From: Halomonas beimenensis
GTDB lineage: Bacteria; Pseudomonadota; Gammaproteobacteria; Pseudomonadales; Halomonadaceae
NCBI RefSeq assembly: GCF_002549795.1
Contig: NZ_CP021435.1
Span: 62,001-126,000 of the forward strand
DNA: 64,000 nucleotides
Reading direction: 5' to 3'
In this document: in pieces, positions 37,412-46,568 of the stretch
Layout: each line of letters starts with the position of its first letter
Position numbering within the stretch: the stretch's first letter is position 1
Program-made: the position numbers and the translations under genes
Notes under the pieces: model-generated
The model's database searches: none
What the model was told of the DNA's origin: nothing
What the model saw: only the letters and a program-made list of their open reading frames with translations

Positions 37412-37539
37412 TCGTCGGCGGGCCGCGGGCCTTGGACTGAGACAGGGGACTCTCCTGCAATCCGTGGCCCGTGGCCACTGTGCGAGCCGGGGTGGCTGGG
37501 CTATCTTGGAGGCCATCGTTCACCCGCAGGGAGCGCCCC

Positions 37540-37953
37540 ATGACCGTGATGACCGCCGCCGCCATCGAGGAATTCCTCGACGAGGTCTTCCCCCAGCGTT
37601 CCGGGACCATCGAGGGCGTCGACGACATGCGCGCCACCATGAGCCTGGCCATCGAGGACGAGCACCTGCGTCCCGGTGCCAGCGTCTCCGGGCCCACCCT
37701 GATGGGGCTCGCCGATGTCTGTCTCTACGTGGCCATCCTGGCCCAGGTCGGGCCCGAGCCCATGGCCGTGACCAGCGACCTGCACTGCCGCTTCCTGCGC
37801 CGGCCGCGGGGCGATCGCGACATCATCGCCAACGCCCGGCTGCTCAAGCTGGGGCGGCGCCTGGCCGTCGGCGAGGTGCAGCTGTTCTCCGCCGGCGAGG
37901 AGGCCCCGGTGGCCCTGGTCACCGCGACCTATGTCTTGCCGGACGGCGACTGA
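37540..37953 (+). CDS. PaaI-type hotdog thioesterase
   Basis: 137-residue single hotdog-domain protein with the central pattern GASVSGPTLMGLADVCLYVAIL (the active-site aspartate lies in L-A-D-V) and the second strand TSDLHCRFLRRP. Likely hydrolyses acyl- or aryl-CoA thioesters; the substrate is unknown. ATG 37540 has GCAGGGAGCGCCCC upstream. Its 3' end overlaps the convergent gene by 25 bp. Confidence 0.78.
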   Translation: MTVMTAAAIEEFLDEVFPQRSGTIEGVDDMRATMSLAIEDEHLRPGASVSGPTLMGLADVCLYVAILAQVGPEPMAVTSDLHCRFLRRPRGDRDIIANARLLKLGRRLAVGEVQLFSAGEEAPVALVTATYVLPDGD

Positions 37954-38321
37954 GCCCGCCAGACCGTGGCGGCCAGCGCCAGCCAGCCGGCGATCAGCAG
38001 CAGTCCGCCGAGCGGGGTGATGGCCCCCAGGCCGCCCACCCCGCCGAGCGCCAGGGCGTACAGCGAGCCCGAGAACCCGATCACCCCGGCCAGCCACAGG
38101 CCCAGCACCCAGTGCTGGCCGGGGAGAGGGCGGGTGGCCCGCCAGGCCAGCACGCCGAGCATCGCCAGGCCGTGCCAGGCCTGGTAGCGCACGCCCGTCT
38201 CGTAGGCCGTCAGCAGCCGGGGCGTGAGCTCGTCTGCCAGGGCATGGGCGCCGAAGGCGCCGGCCATCACCGTCAGGGCGCCGGACAACGCCGTCGCCAG
38301 CCACCAGCCGCGGTCCTGCAT
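37929..38321 (-). CDS. DUF423 family membrane protein (YgdD-like)
   Basis: 130-residue inner-membrane protein with four hydrophobic segments. The family N-terminus (LSGALTVMAGAFGAHAL) and the middle motif YETGVRYQAWHGLAML are clear. Function in bacteria is unknown. It converges with the thioesterase gene, and the two ends overlap. Confidence 0.85.
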   Translation of the reverse strand: MQDRGWWLATALSGALTVMAGAFGAHALADELTPRLLTAYETGVRYQAWHGLAMLGVLAWRATRPLPGQHWVLGLWLAGVIGFSGSLYALALGGVGGLGAITPLGGLLLIAGWLALAATVWRAQSPSGKT

Positions 38322-38417
38322 CTCGTCTCTCCGGTCGTCGACTCGCGGCTACCGTACCCGGGGAGGCGCCGAGACGCTACAATATGGGCCCGCGAAACCG
38401 CAGTCCCGGAGGATGCC

Positions 38418-38618
38418 ATGCAGATCCAGCTCAATGGCGAGGCCCGCACCCTCGAGGCCGAGGCCTCCGTGGCCCAGCTGGTCGAGTCCCTCGGCCTGGC
38501 CGGTCGGCGCATCGCCGTGGAGGTCAACGAGGAGATCGTCCCCAGGAGCGCTCACGGCGAGACGCGCCTGAGCGACGGCGACCGGGTGGAGATCGTCCAT
38601 GCCATCGGCGGCGGCTGA
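38418..38618 (+). CDS. thiS: thiamine sulfur-carrier protein ThiS
   Basis: 66-residue ubiquitin-like protein ending in the essential GG (VEIVHAIGGG). Its C-terminal glycine is thiocarboxylated and donates sulfur to the thiazole ring made by ThiG. The start ATG follows CGGAGGATGCC. It lies 42 bp before thiG. No TPP riboswitch elements are recognisable upstream. Confidence 0.93.
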   Translation: MQIQLNGEARTLEAEASVAQLVESLGLAGRRIAVEVNEEIVPRSAHGETRLSDGDRVEIVHAIGGG

Positions 38619-38660
38619 GCCGCGCCCGTCCATCGACCCCCTATTCACAGGAGCCCTTCC

Positions 38661-39458
38661 ATGACCGATTTCTTCCAGGACGCGCCGTTGCGGGTCGCCG
38701 GACGAGAGTTCGCCTCGCGCCTGCTGGTGGGCACCGGCAAGTACCGCGACTTCGACGAGACGGGCGAGGCCATCGCCGCCAGCGGCGCCGAGGTGGTGAC
38801 CTTCGCGGTGCGGCGCACCAACCTGGGGCAGGACGCCGCGGCCCCCAACCTGCTCGACGTGATCTCCCCGGAGCGCTATACCCTGCTGCCCAACACCGCC
38901 GGTTGCTACACGGCCCAGGATGCGGTGCGCACCTGCCGACTGGCTCGGGAGCTGCTCGACGGCCATAACCTGGTCAAGCTCGAGGTGCTGGGCGACGACG
39001 CCACCCTCTACCCGAACGTGGTGGAGACCCTGGCCGCCGCCGAGACCCTGGTCGAGGACGGCTTCGATGTCATGGTCTACACCAGCGACGATCCCATCGT
39101 CGCCCGGGAACTGGAGCGGATCGGCTGCTGTGCGGTGATGCCGCTGGGCTCGCTGATCGGCTCCGGCCACGGTATCCAGAACCCCTACAACCTCCGCCTG
39201 ATCATCGAGCAGGCCGGGGTGCCGGTGCTGGTGGATGCCGGCATCGGCACCGCCTCCGAGGCCGCCCAGGCCATGGAGCTGGGCTGCGATGGCGTGCTGA
39301 TGAACTCCGCCATCGCCCACGCCCGCCAACCCGTACTGATGGCCAGCGCCATGAAGCAGGCGGTCCAGGCCGGCCGCGAGGCCTTCCTGGCCGGCCGGAT
39401 GCCGCGCCGCCAGGGGGCCGACCCGTCCTCGCCGCTGGCGGGCCGCATCAACGCCTGA
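38661..39458 (+). CDS. thiG: thiazole synthase ThiG
   Basis: 265-residue TIM-barrel enzyme that builds the thiamine thiazole from deoxyxylulose 5-phosphate, dehydroglycine and ThiS-thiocarboxylate. Recognisable parts are [24 protein letters not shown], the Schiff-base lysine in [10 protein letters not shown], and [23 protein letters not shown]. Length and order with thiS match the family. Follows the usual thiS-thiG pair; thiD is elsewhere in the window. Confidence 0.95.
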   Translation: MTDFFQDAPLRVAGREFASRLLVGTGKYRDFDETGEAIAASGAEVVTFAVRRTNLGQDAAAPNLLDVISPERYTLLPNTAGCYTAQDAVRTCRLARELLDGHNLVKLEVLGDDATLYPNVVETLAAAETLVEDGFDVMVYTSDDPIVARELERIGCCAVMPLGSLIGSGHGIQNPYNLRLIIEQAGVPVLVDAGIGTASEAAQAMELGCDGVLMNSAIAHARQPVLMASAMKQAVQAGREAFLAGRMPRRQGADPSSPLAGRINA

Positions 39459-39483
39459 TCTTCCCACTTCGCCACGAGACCCG

Positions 39484-40239
39484 ATGCCGCGCATGAACGA
39501 TTCGCAACACCCCGACCAGGCCCCGACCACCGGCCCCGAGAGCCCCGACGCGCCGCTGCACCGCCGCGGCATCAAGAGCTATGTGCTGCGCGCCGGACGC
39601 ATGACCGCGGCCCAGACTCGGGGCCTCGAGGAGGTCTGGCCCCGCCTGGGCCTGACCCTCGCCGACGGCCGCCAGGACCTGGAGACGCTGTTCGGGCGCC
39701 GGGCTCCGGTGGTGGTCGAGATCGGCTTCGGCATGGGGGCCTCGCTGATCGAGCAGGCCGAGACCCATCCCGATACCGACTTCATCGGCATCGAGGTGCA
39801 TGCGCCCGGGGTCGGCAAGTTGCTGGACGAGGCCGACAAGCGGGGCCTGACCAACCTGCGGGTCTACCGTGAGGATGCGCTGGCGGTGCTCGAGCGCTGC
39901 CTGCCCGAGGCCAGCCTGGATACCCTGCAGCTGTTCTTCCCCGATCCCTGGCCGAAGAAGAAGCATCACAAGCGGCGGATCGTCCAGCCGGCCTTCGTCG
40001 AGCTGGTGCGCACCCGCCTGAAGCCCGGCGGTACCCTGCACATGGCCACCGACTGGGAAGCCTACGCCGAGTGGATGGCCGAGGTGATGGAGGCCGCGCC
40101 GGGCTACGAGAACACCGCCGGCCCCGACACCGCCCCCTACGTGCCACGCCCCGAGTTCCGACCGCTGACCAAGTTCGAACGGCGCGGCGAGAAGCTGGGG
40201 CATGGGGTCTGGGACCTGATCTACCGTCGCACCGACTGA
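39484..40239 (+). CDS. trmB: tRNA (guanine-N7-)-methyltransferase TrmB
   Basis: 251-residue SAM-dependent enzyme that methylates G46 in tRNA. SAM-binding [16 protein letters not shown] and the family signature [19 protein letters not shown] are present, with the C-terminal tRNA-binding [18 protein letters not shown] second ATG at 39493 is also possible. It is the gammaproteobacterial neighbour of thiSG. The gene ends in the gap that contains the predicted small RNA. Confidence 0.95.
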   Translation: MPRMNDSQHPDQAPTTGPESPDAPLHRRGIKSYVLRAGRMTAAQTRGLEEVWPRLGLTLADGRQDLETLFGRRAPVVVEIGFGMGASLIEQAETHPDTDFIGIEVHAPGVGKLLDEADKRGLTNLRVYREDALAVLERCLPEASLDTLQLFFPDPWPKKKHHKRRIVQPAFVELVRTRLKPGGTLHMATDWEAYAEWMAEVMEAAPGYENTAGPDTAPYVPRPEFRPLTKFERRGEKLGHGVWDLIYRRTD

Positions 40240-40461
40240 ATCGGCTGGCTCTCGGGCGGCTGCCCGTGAGCCATGGCCTTCCGAGCGCTCGTCTCGCCAT
40301 CCTCTTCGTTCTCCTCCTTGCGTGGTAGGCCTGGCCGCCTGCCGCGGTGCTACCTGATCGACCTTCATACAGGCGGAGGCGTTGTCGGCCTGGTCCGTCG
40401 GGTGCACTCGCAGGCTCGCTTGCCCGGCCACGCCGTACGCGGACCGGCCCCTCGAGCACGC
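40240..40461. other. intergenic DNA after trmB
   Basis: With the small RNA beyond it, this is a 397-bp gap between convergent genes. This half has no conserved protein reading and no clear hairpin. An ATG-initiated frame runs through it but has the composition of non-coding DNA. Confidence 0.5.
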
Positions 40462-40576
40462 AAAAGAAAGCCGCCCCGGGTGGGGCGGCAAAAGACCGTG
40501 ACTAGCAATGAGGAGGAGAAACCCGTCAGGAGACTGGCAGGGCTCCTGACCGGCATGGCGCCTCATCCACGCCATG
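40462..40576 (-). ncRNA. predicted small RNA, about 115 nt
   Basis: On the minus strand, downstream of a good promoter at 40583-40611, three hairpins follow in order: ATGGCG/CGCCAT (40555-40575), GTCAGGAG/CTCCTGAC (40525-40550) and a terminator GCCGCCCC-accc-GGGGCGGC with the U-tract TTTCTTTT (40462-40489). A pyrimidine-rich single-stranded stretch TTTCTCCTCCTCATTGC (about 40508-40524) could pair with ribosome-binding sites. The order of promoter, structured body and Rho-independent terminator is typical of Hfq-type sRNAs. I recognise no known family. It is not a protein gene. Confidence 0.6.
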
Positions 40577-40582
40577 GGGGCA

Positions 40583-40611
40583 AGGTAAGGCATGGGCGGC
40601 AGCGCTGTCAA
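40583..40611 (-). promoter_or_regulatory. promoter of the predicted small RNA
   Basis: Minus strand: -35 TTGACA (40606-40611), 17-bp spacer, -10 TTACCT (40583-40588). It lies in the convergent gap, where no protein gene would use it. Confidence 0.6.
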
Positions 40612-40636
40612 TGCAAACGAGAATGTTTTTTATTCG

Positions 40637-41551
40637 CTATCCGGCAAGGCGGAGCCAGAGCGGCAGGCTGATCATGGCCATCAGGGTCTGACCGGTGATC
40701 ATGGCCGCCATCAGCTCGGCATCGCCGCCCAGCTGGCGAGCGAGGACATAGGCGGAGGTGGCCGTGGGCAGGGCGGCGAACAGCAGGGCCACGTCGCGGC
40801 CCACCGGTCCAAGGCCGACCAGGCTGGCCAGTGCCAGCACCAGGGCCGGCAACAGCAGCAGCTTGACCAGGCTGGCGGCCCAGAGCCCGCCATCCCGTCG
40901 CATCAGGGCGGCCGGACGCAGGGCGACGCCCACCGCCACCAGCCCCAGGGGAAGCGCGGCCCGGCCGAGCAGGCTCACCGCCTCCCGGCTCCAGCCGGGC
41001 AGGCCGACCCCCGAGAGGTTGAGCCCCGCCCCGACGAGGCAGGCCAGGATCAGCGGATTGCGGGCCAGGGCGAGGAGGCTGGTGCGCAGGCCCGCATCGC
41101 CCAGGGTGCCGGCGGCGAGGAACGTCATCACGCACAGGACGTTGACCGCCGGCACCATCAGCGCCACGGCCACCGCCGCCACGGTCGCGCCGGCGCTGCC
41201 GTGCAGGGCGGCGGCGCCGGCGACCCCCACATAGGTATTGAAGCGTATCGCGCCCTGGAACACCGAGGTGAACGCCGCCGTGTCCAGCGCCAGGCGTCGG
41301 CGCAGGCCCCAGAGCAGCAGGCCGAACGCCGACAGGCTGCCCAGCAGCACCAGGGCGAGCCGGGCGACCGGAACCTGCCGGACGTCGGCCTCGGCCAGGG
41401 TCGCCACCAGCATCGCGGGAAACAGCAGGTAGTAGATCAGGCCCTCCAGGCGCGACCAGAAATCGCCCCCGGGAAAGCGTGCACGGCCGAGGGCCACGCC
41501 CAGCAGGATCAGCAGGAACAAGGGGCCCAGGGCGCCCGTCACGCCTTCCAT
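40637..41551 (-). CDS. AEC-family transporter (auxin efflux carrier-like permease)
   Basis: 304-residue inner-membrane permease with about ten hydrophobic segments arranged as two halves. The family residues PAMLVATL, N-P-L-I-L-A-C in the middle and A-A-L-P-T-A-T-S-A-Y-V-L-A in the second half are present. Bacterial relatives export or import small organic acids; the substrate here is unknown. ATG 41551 has AGGAG and the right length; the 34 upstream codons lack conservation. The sRNA gene lies downstream of its stop. Confidence 0.8.
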   Translation of the reverse strand: MEGVTGALGPLFLLILLGVALGRARFPGGDFWSRLEGLIYYLLFPAMLVATLAEADVRQVPVARLALVLLGSLSAFGLLLWGLRRRLALDTAAFTSVFQGAIRFNTYVGVAGAAALHGSAGATVAAVAVALMVPAVNVLCVMTFLAAGTLGDAGLRTSLLALARNPLILACLVGAGLNLSGVGLPGWSREAVSLLGRAALPLGLVAVGVALRPAALMRRDGGLWAASLVKLLLLPALVLALASLVGLGPVGRDVALLFAALPTATSAYVLARQLGGDAELMAAMITGQTLMAMISLPLWLRLAG

Positions 41552-41665
41552 GACGTCTCCTCTCCTTCTCGCCAGGCCTGCGACATCCGGGCTCACGGCG
41601 CCGCGGGCAAATGCTGGTAAGCTTACGCCCTTCCGCCCGTTCTTTGGAGGCATCGCGTCACCCCC

Positions 41666-42178
41666 ATGTCACGTTCCGCCCCCACCGGGGACGCCTCCGG
41701 CAGGCCTCCCCTGCTGCGCCTGTTGATCGTCGTCACCCTGATGACCCTGAGCGTGGCGCTCTGGTACCTCGCCCGGCATGTCCTGAGCGGGGACGAGGTG
41801 CGCTGGACCCCGCCGTCGGCGCCTTGCGAGCTTCAGGCCGGCCCGTGCAGTGTCGTCCTGGACGATGGCTCGACCCTGACCCTGGCGATCCAGTCCCAGG
41901 GGCCCATTCGCGCGCTCGAGACCCTGCCGATGGAGGTGCGCCTGGAGGGGGAGACGGCCGAATCGGCGATGGTGACCTTCGTCGGACGGGACATGGACAT
42001 GGGATTGCATCGTTTCCCCCTGACGGCCATGGGGGAGGGACGCTTCCGCGGGAACGGCCAGGTGGCGTTGTGTACGGAGGCGGTGATGCCCTGGCGGGCG
42101 GAGGTGACGGTGGACACCCCCCGGGGCCGCCTGGGAAGCTGGTTCGACTTCGAGGTGACGAGGGGGAATACGCCATGA
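41666..42178 (+). CDS. membrane-anchored FixH-like protein
   Basis: 170-residue protein with one N-terminal transmembrane segment (about residues 20-38) and a periplasmic beta-rich domain containing a CELQAGPCSV pair of cysteines and MDMGLHRFPLTAMGEGRFRGNG, which resembles FixH/YtkA-like domains. The stop overlaps the Sco gene start (ATGA). Such pairs often act in copper delivery to oxidases, which fits, but no oxidase gene is adjacent. Confidence 0.65.
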   Translation: MSRSAPTGDASGRPPLLRLLIVVTLMTLSVALWYLARHVLSGDEVRWTPPSAPCELQAGPCSVVLDDGSTLTLAIQSQGPIRALETLPMEVRLEGETAESAMVTFVGRDMDMGLHRFPLTAMGEGRFRGNGQVALCTEAVMPWRAEVTVDTPRGRLGSWFDFEVTRGNTP

Positions 42179-42780
42179 CCCGTCAGGGACGCATCGGCCT
42201 GGCCCTGGGCGCCGCCCTGCTGGCGGCCACTGCCGTCTGGCTCGGCTATCAGCACTGGACGGGCGGTCGCGACGGCCTGCCCGAGGGCGGCCCCATCGAG
42301 CTGCCGTCCACTCAGGGCGAGTTCTCGCTCCGCCAGCTGGACGAGGACCAGCTGGCGGTGGTCTTCTTCGGCTACACCTGGTGCCCGGATGTCTGTCCCA
42401 TGAGCCTGGCCGTGGTGCGTCAGGCTCGCGGAGCGCTGCCCGAGGCCCAACGCGAGCGGGTGGTGCCGCTGATGGTGTCGGTGGACCCCGAGCGCGATAC
42501 CCTGGCCCGGCTGGAAGAGTATCTCGCCTACTTCGGCGAGGCCTTCATCGGGGCCACCGGCAGCCAGGCCCAGCTCGAGGACATCGCCGAGCGGTACGGG
42601 GTGGTGTGGCGCAAGGTCGAGACCCCGGATTCGGCGCTGGACTATACCGTCGACCACACCGCCTCGCTATACCTGGTCGACGCCGCGGGGGAGATCCGGC
42701 GGCGGGTCCTCCACTCGCCGACCCCCGGGCCGCTCCAGGCGGCGCTCGAGGCCGAGATCGGCGGGAGGCAGGGCGGGTAG
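42175..42780 (+). CDS. SCO family copper chaperone (SenC/PrrC)
   Basis: 201-residue thioredoxin-fold protein with an N-terminal membrane anchor (residues about 7-24). The Cu-binding CxxxC appears as CPDVCP (about residue 70-75), and the distal histidine as VDHTASLYLVD. Sco proteins deliver copper to the CuA site of cytochrome oxidase in the periplasm. Coupled to the FixH-like gene by ATGA overlap. Confidence 0.9.
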   Translation: MTRQGRIGLALGAALLAATAVWLGYQHWTGGRDGLPEGGPIELPSTQGEFSLRQLDEDQLAVVFFGYTWCPDVCPMSLAVVRQARGALPEAQRERVVPLMVSVDPERDTLARLEEYLAYFGEAFIGATGSQAQLEDIAERYGVVWRKVETPDSALDYTVDHTASLYLVDAAGEIRRRVLHSPTPGPLQAALEAEIGGRQGG

Positions 42781-42931
42781 GCGAGCCTGCACACGCACCC
42801 GCCATGGCGGCGGCAGAGTCGCTCCGCTTATCGACCCTGCGCCGCTGGCATGGTTACGGTGACCGTGACGGGGGCGTCCCTGGGACAGCCAAGCGCGCCT
42901 GCGAGGATTCCCGAGGGACCCCGCGTCGGCG

Positions 42932-43975
42932 TCACTCGCCGGGGGTGGCCTGCAGACGGTCGAGCATGGCCATCAGGGCCTCGACCTGGCTGCCGCGACG
43001 GGAGTCATGCAGCGGGTCGAGCTGCCAGGCACTCTCCGCGTATCCCCACCAGTCCCAGCACCCCTTGGGGTTGGCCAGGCTCGCCTCCGCCTGGGGATAG
43101 AGCACGATCCGCCGGTCCCTGGCCGCCCAGGCATTGAGACCGCTGTGGCGCACGAACGCCTCGTCCCCCTCCGCGGCACTCATCTCGCAGCCGTGCAGGG
43201 CGAGGGTCACCGCGCAGCCCCCGGTCTCGCAGGCATTCGGGAGGTACGCATAGCCGGTGTCGGCCAGGCCGCGGGCGTCGAAGGCCGTCTGGTCGAAAGC
43301 CACCAGCCGTCCCGTCCCGGCTCCCGACTCCCCTGCCGGCGGGCCGTGCAGCCAGTCCAGCGCCTCGGCGGCGAGGTCCCGGCCGCAGGCCAGCAGGTGG
43401 CTGCCGCCGCCTTCGTCGCACGCCGCCAGGGCCCGCTGCGGGGCCTCGCCGTCCTCCCCGACCGGCCAGCCATGGGCCGCCTGCTCGTCACGCACGACGC
43501 GCAGCTGGTCGTCGGGGGCCGCCAGCCAGCGCGACAGCTGCTCGACCAGGGCATCGCCCAGGGACGGCGCCACGGTCTCGTCGGCCCCGCCATGCCAGAC
43601 GTAGGCGCGGAGCCTGGCCAGCGCCTCGGGCTGGCCGACCAGGTCGCGGGCGAGGTAGTCATGGTGGCGATCCCTGATGGCGGCGAGATCGGGCGGACCC
43701 AGGCGGGTGAACATGCATTGGCCGAGCGCCAGGCTCAGCTCGCCCCGGGCGCAGCCCCAGGGGCCGGCCGCGACCACCCCGAGGCCGGCGAAGCGCGAGG
43801 GCCAGGCCACGGCGAGCTGGGTGGCCATGTAGCCCCCCGAGGAGACGCCGATCACGCTGGTCCCTTCCTGGCTGGCGGCCAGGGCGGGCAGGTCGTCGGG
43901 CGTTTCCTGGGCAGGTATCGAGGCGGCCGGCCCCAGAACGAGGCCGGCCGCCAGCAGAACGGTCTTGAGCGTCAT
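42932..43975 (-). CDS. secreted poly(3-hydroxybutyrate) depolymerase-like esterase
   Basis: 347-residue alpha/beta hydrolase with a signal peptide (TLKTVLLAAGLVLGPAASIPAQ). The lipase box GVSSGGYMA is near residue 55, and conserved cysteines are spread through the chain. The second half contains VTLALHGCEMSA and YPQAEASLANPKGCWDWWGY, found in PHB depolymerase family proteins. It may attack extracellular polyesters or related esters. ATG 43975 gives a good signal peptide; the longer frame does not. Confidence 0.75.
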   Translation of the reverse strand: MTLKTVLLAAGLVLGPAASIPAQETPDDLPALAASQEGTSVIGVSSGGYMATQLAVAWPSRFAGLGVVAAGPWGCARGELSLALGQCMFTRLGPPDLAAIRDRHHDYLARDLVGQPEALARLRAYVWHGGADETVAPSLGDALVEQLSRWLAAPDDQLRVVRDEQAAHGWPVGEDGEAPQRALAACDEGGGSHLLACGRDLAAEALDWLHGPPAGESGAGTGRLVAFDQTAFDARGLADTGYAYLPNACETGGCAVTLALHGCEMSAAEGDEAFVRHSGLNAWAARDRRIVLYPQAEASLANPKGCWDWWGYAESAWQLDPLHDSRRGSQVEALMAMLDRLQATPGE

Positions 43976-43985
43976 GGCCGCGGCG

Positions 43986-44678
43986 TCATTCCCCGGCCGG
44001 GGTGACGTCGAGAAGCTCGACCTTGAACACCAGGGTCTCATGGGGGCCGATCGGGCCCTGTCCCCGAGCGCCATAGGCCAGGTCGGAGGGGATCACGATC
44101 TCCCAGGTGTCACCAACGTCCATCAGCTGCAGGGCTTCCTGCCAGCCTTCGATGACCTGGCCGACACGGAAGCTCACCGGTTCGCCGCGCTCATAGGAGC
44201 TGTCGAAGACGGTGCCGTCGATCAGCTGGCCCTCGTAGTGAACCTCGACGGTGTCGTCGGCCCCGGGGGAGGCCCCGTCACCGGACTCGAGCTCGCGGTA
44301 CTGCAGGCCGGAGTCGGTGGTGGTGACGCCTTCCTGCTCGGCGTTCTCGGCCATATAGGCCTCGCCCTCGGCCTTGTTGGCCTCGGCCTGCTGCTCGGCC
44401 TCGGCGGCGCGGGCCGCCATGGCCTCCTGCTGGAACGTCTGCAGCGCCGCCGCCATCTCCTCGTCGCTCATCTGCAGCTCGTCGCCGGCGAAGACGTCGC
44501 GCACCGCCTGGGTGAAGGCGTCGACGTCCAGGTCGGAGACGTCCTGCTGGATGCTCTTGCCCAGGGTCACGCCGAGGCTGTACCCCAGGCGCTCCTCGTC
44601 GGTTTCCGGCGCGGCCAGCGCCAGAGGGGCGGCGGTCAGCAGGGCCGTCAGGGAAGCGGTGGTCAGCAGTGTCTTCAT
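43986..44678 (-). CDS. FKBP-type peptidyl-prolyl isomerase (FkpA/Mip type)
   Basis: 230-residue periplasmic foldase: signal peptide (cleaved near residue 22 after ALA), an N-terminal dimerisation helix (about 30-130, Glu/Ala/Gln-rich), and a C-terminal FKBP domain with VEVHYEGQLIDGTVFDSSYERGEP, VIEGW, and YGARGQGPIGPHETLVFKVELL. Length matches the FkpA and Mip group. It is on the same strand as the depolymerase gene just downstream. Confidence 0.92.
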   Translation of the reverse strand: MKTLLTTASLTALLTAAPLALAAPETDEERLGYSLGVTLGKSIQQDVSDLDVDAFTQAVRDVFAGDELQMSDEEMAAALQTFQQEAMAARAAEAEQQAEANKAEGEAYMAENAEQEGVTTTDSGLQYRELESGDGASPGADDTVEVHYEGQLIDGTVFDSSYERGEPVSFRVGQVIEGWQEALQLMDVGDTWEIVIPSDLAYGARGQGPIGPHETLVFKVELLDVTPAGE

Positions 44679-44780
44679 GGAAAAGCCTTGTGCTGCGGCG
44701 CCTTGGCGCCATGGATGGATGGAATCCATGCGACTCTAACAGGGCCGCGTCGGTTCCGCATCCGCCGACCCGCCACCGCC

Positions 44781-45224
44781 TCACACCACCAGGGTGGGGC
44801 AGGAGGCGGAGCCCGCCACCCGCTGGGCGACGCTGCCCAGCAGCAGGCCCTTGTCGCCGTTGGTCCCCTGGGCGCCGATCACGATCAGGTCGCATTCGCG
44901 CTTGCGGGCGAAGCGCACGATGGTCCGGGAGGGGCGCCCGCCCTTGACGAAGGCGCGCAGCTTCTCGGCGGGAACGCCGAGCTCGGCGGCGTGCGCCTTG
45001 GCCTGCACGGCGATCTCCGTGGCGTATTCCTTCAGGGCGTCGTCGGGGATGTCGAGCTTCTCGGGCCGGATCATGGACAGCGAGGCCTCGAGCAGGCTGT
45101 GATGCTTGAACACGCACAGGACATAGAGTTCGGCGCCGGTGAGGCGCTGGAGCTCGGCGGCCTTCTCCAGGGCCTTGATGGCCCCCTTGGAGCCATCCAC
45201 CGGCACCATGATCCGATTGAACAT
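44781..45224 (-). CDS. teaD: universal stress protein TeaD
   Basis: 147-residue UspA-domain protein beginning [15 protein letters not shown], with the ATP-binding glycines in [22 protein letters not shown]. It is the last gene of teaABCD. In Halomonas elongata TeaD binds ATP and lowers TeaABC transport activity, so it tunes ectoine uptake. ATG 45224 is preferred by resemblance to H. elongata TeaD; a GTG six bases upstream is also possible. Confidence 0.88.
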   Translation of the reverse strand: MFNRIMVPVDGSKGAIKALEKAAELQRLTGAELYVLCVFKHHSLLEASLSMIRPEKLDIPDDALKEYATEIAVQAKAHAAELGVPAEKLRAFVKGGRPSRTIVRFARKRECDLIVIGAQGTNGDKGLLLGSVAQRVAGSASCPTLVV

Positions 45225-45251
45225 CGTCACCTCTCCTCCTCGGGTCCAGGG

Positions 45252-46538
45252 TCAGCCGCGGAAGGCCAGGTCACGCAGGAACAGGGCGATCTGCGGGAAG
45301 ATGATCAGCAGGGCGGCCGCCAGCACGAGCAGCACCACGAAGGGCGGCGTGCCCTTGATCACGTCCAGGTAGGGCCGCTTGAAGATGGCGATGGCGGTGA
45401 AGATGTCGCAGCCGAAGGGTGGCGTCGCCGAGCCGATGGCCACCTGCAGGGTGATCAGGATGCCCACCAGCACCGGGTCCAGACCGGTGGCCTCGACGGC
45501 CGGGGCGAAGATCGGCGTCAGCACCAGGATGACCACGATGGGGTCGACGAACATGCAGGCCACGAAGAAGGCCACGCAGATTGCGATCAGCACCCCCGTG
45601 GGGCCGGCCTCGTTGATCCCCACGGCCTCGAGGATCGTCTGGGGGATCTGGGCGAAGGAGATGATCCAGGAGAAGCCGTTGCCCACCGCCACCAGGATGA
45701 AGACCACGGCGGTGATCAGGCCGGTGGACTTGGCGATGGCGTAGATGTCGGCCACCTTCAGCGAGCGGAAGACCACGAACTCGAGGAGGATGGCATAGAG
45801 CACGCAAGCCGCGGCGGCCTCGGTGGGGCTGAAGATGCCGCCGTAGATGCCGCCGACGATGATCACCGGGAAGCCCAGTGGCCAGAGCGCCATGCGCACG
45901 GCGGAGAACCGCTCGCCCCAGCTGGACTTGGGTTCGGTGGGCACGTCCCGGATCACGGCGTAGGTCACGCAGTAGAGCGAGAACATGAGGAGGATCAGCA
46001 GCCCCGGCCCGATGCCGGCGATGAACAGCTCGCCGATGGAGGTGCCGGAGATGACCCCGTAGATGATCATGCCGATGCTGGGCGGGATCAGGAAGGCGAT
46101 GTCGCTGGAGTTGATGATCAGCGCCAGGGTGAAGGAATCGGAATAGCCGGCCTTGAGCATCTTCGGGCGCAGCGGCGAGCCCACCGCCACCACCGTGGCC
46201 TGGGTGGAACCGGAGACCGCCCCGAAGAGGGTGCAGGAGGCCGCGGTGCTGACCGCCAGGCCGCCCTTCACGTGGCCGATGAAGGACATCACCATGTTGA
46301 TCAATCGGTCGGCCGACTGGCCGCGGGTCATGATGTCCGCGGCGAGGATGAACATGGGCACCGCGATCAGCGACGCGGGGCGGATCCCCGCCATCATCTG
46401 CTGGATCAGCGTCTCCATCTGGCCCAGGCCGTTGAACATCATGTAGAAGCCGATGGCCGCCGCGGTGATCAGCGGGATCATCATCGGAAAGCCCAGCAGC
46501 AGCAGGGCAATCATGGTTACTACCATTACTGTCGTCAT
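45252..46538 (-). CDS. teaC: ectoine TRAP transporter large permease TeaC
   Basis: 428-residue DctM-family sodium-coupled transport subunit with about 12 hydrophobic segments. DctM landmarks include GAVSGSTQATVVAVGSPLRPKMLKAGYSDSF, IPPSIGMIIYGVISGTSIGELFIAG and ATPPFGCDIFT near the C-terminus. Placed between teaB and teaD and close in sequence to the Halomonas ectoine/hydroxyectoine transporter. Confidence 0.9.
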   Translation of the reverse strand: MTTVMVVTMIALLLLGFPMMIPLITAAAIGFYMMFNGLGQMETLIQQMMAGIRPASLIAVPMFILAADIMTRGQSADRLINMVMSFIGHVKGGLAVSTAASCTLFGAVSGSTQATVVAVGSPLRPKMLKAGYSDSFTLALIINSSDIAFLIPPSIGMIIYGVISGTSIGELFIAGIGPGLLILLMFSLYCVTYAVIRDVPTEPKSSWGERFSAVRMALWPLGFPVIIVGGIYGGIFSPTEAAAACVLYAILLEFVVFRSLKVADIYAIAKSTGLITAVVFILVAVGNGFSWIISFAQIPQTILEAVGINEAGPTGVLIAICVAFFVACMFVDPIVVILVLTPIFAPAVEATGLDPVLVGILITLQVAIGSATPPFGCDIFTAIAIFKRPYLDVIKGTPPFVVLLVLAAALLIIFPQIALFLRDLAFRG

Positions 46539-46568
46539 CTTGCGTTCCCCCGGGCCTGATGCCCTCCG

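Noticed and set aside
38322..38417. TPP riboswitch before thiS
   Set aside because: The gap is short and lacks the conserved TPP-riboswitch elements; a plain -10-like box is the only signal.
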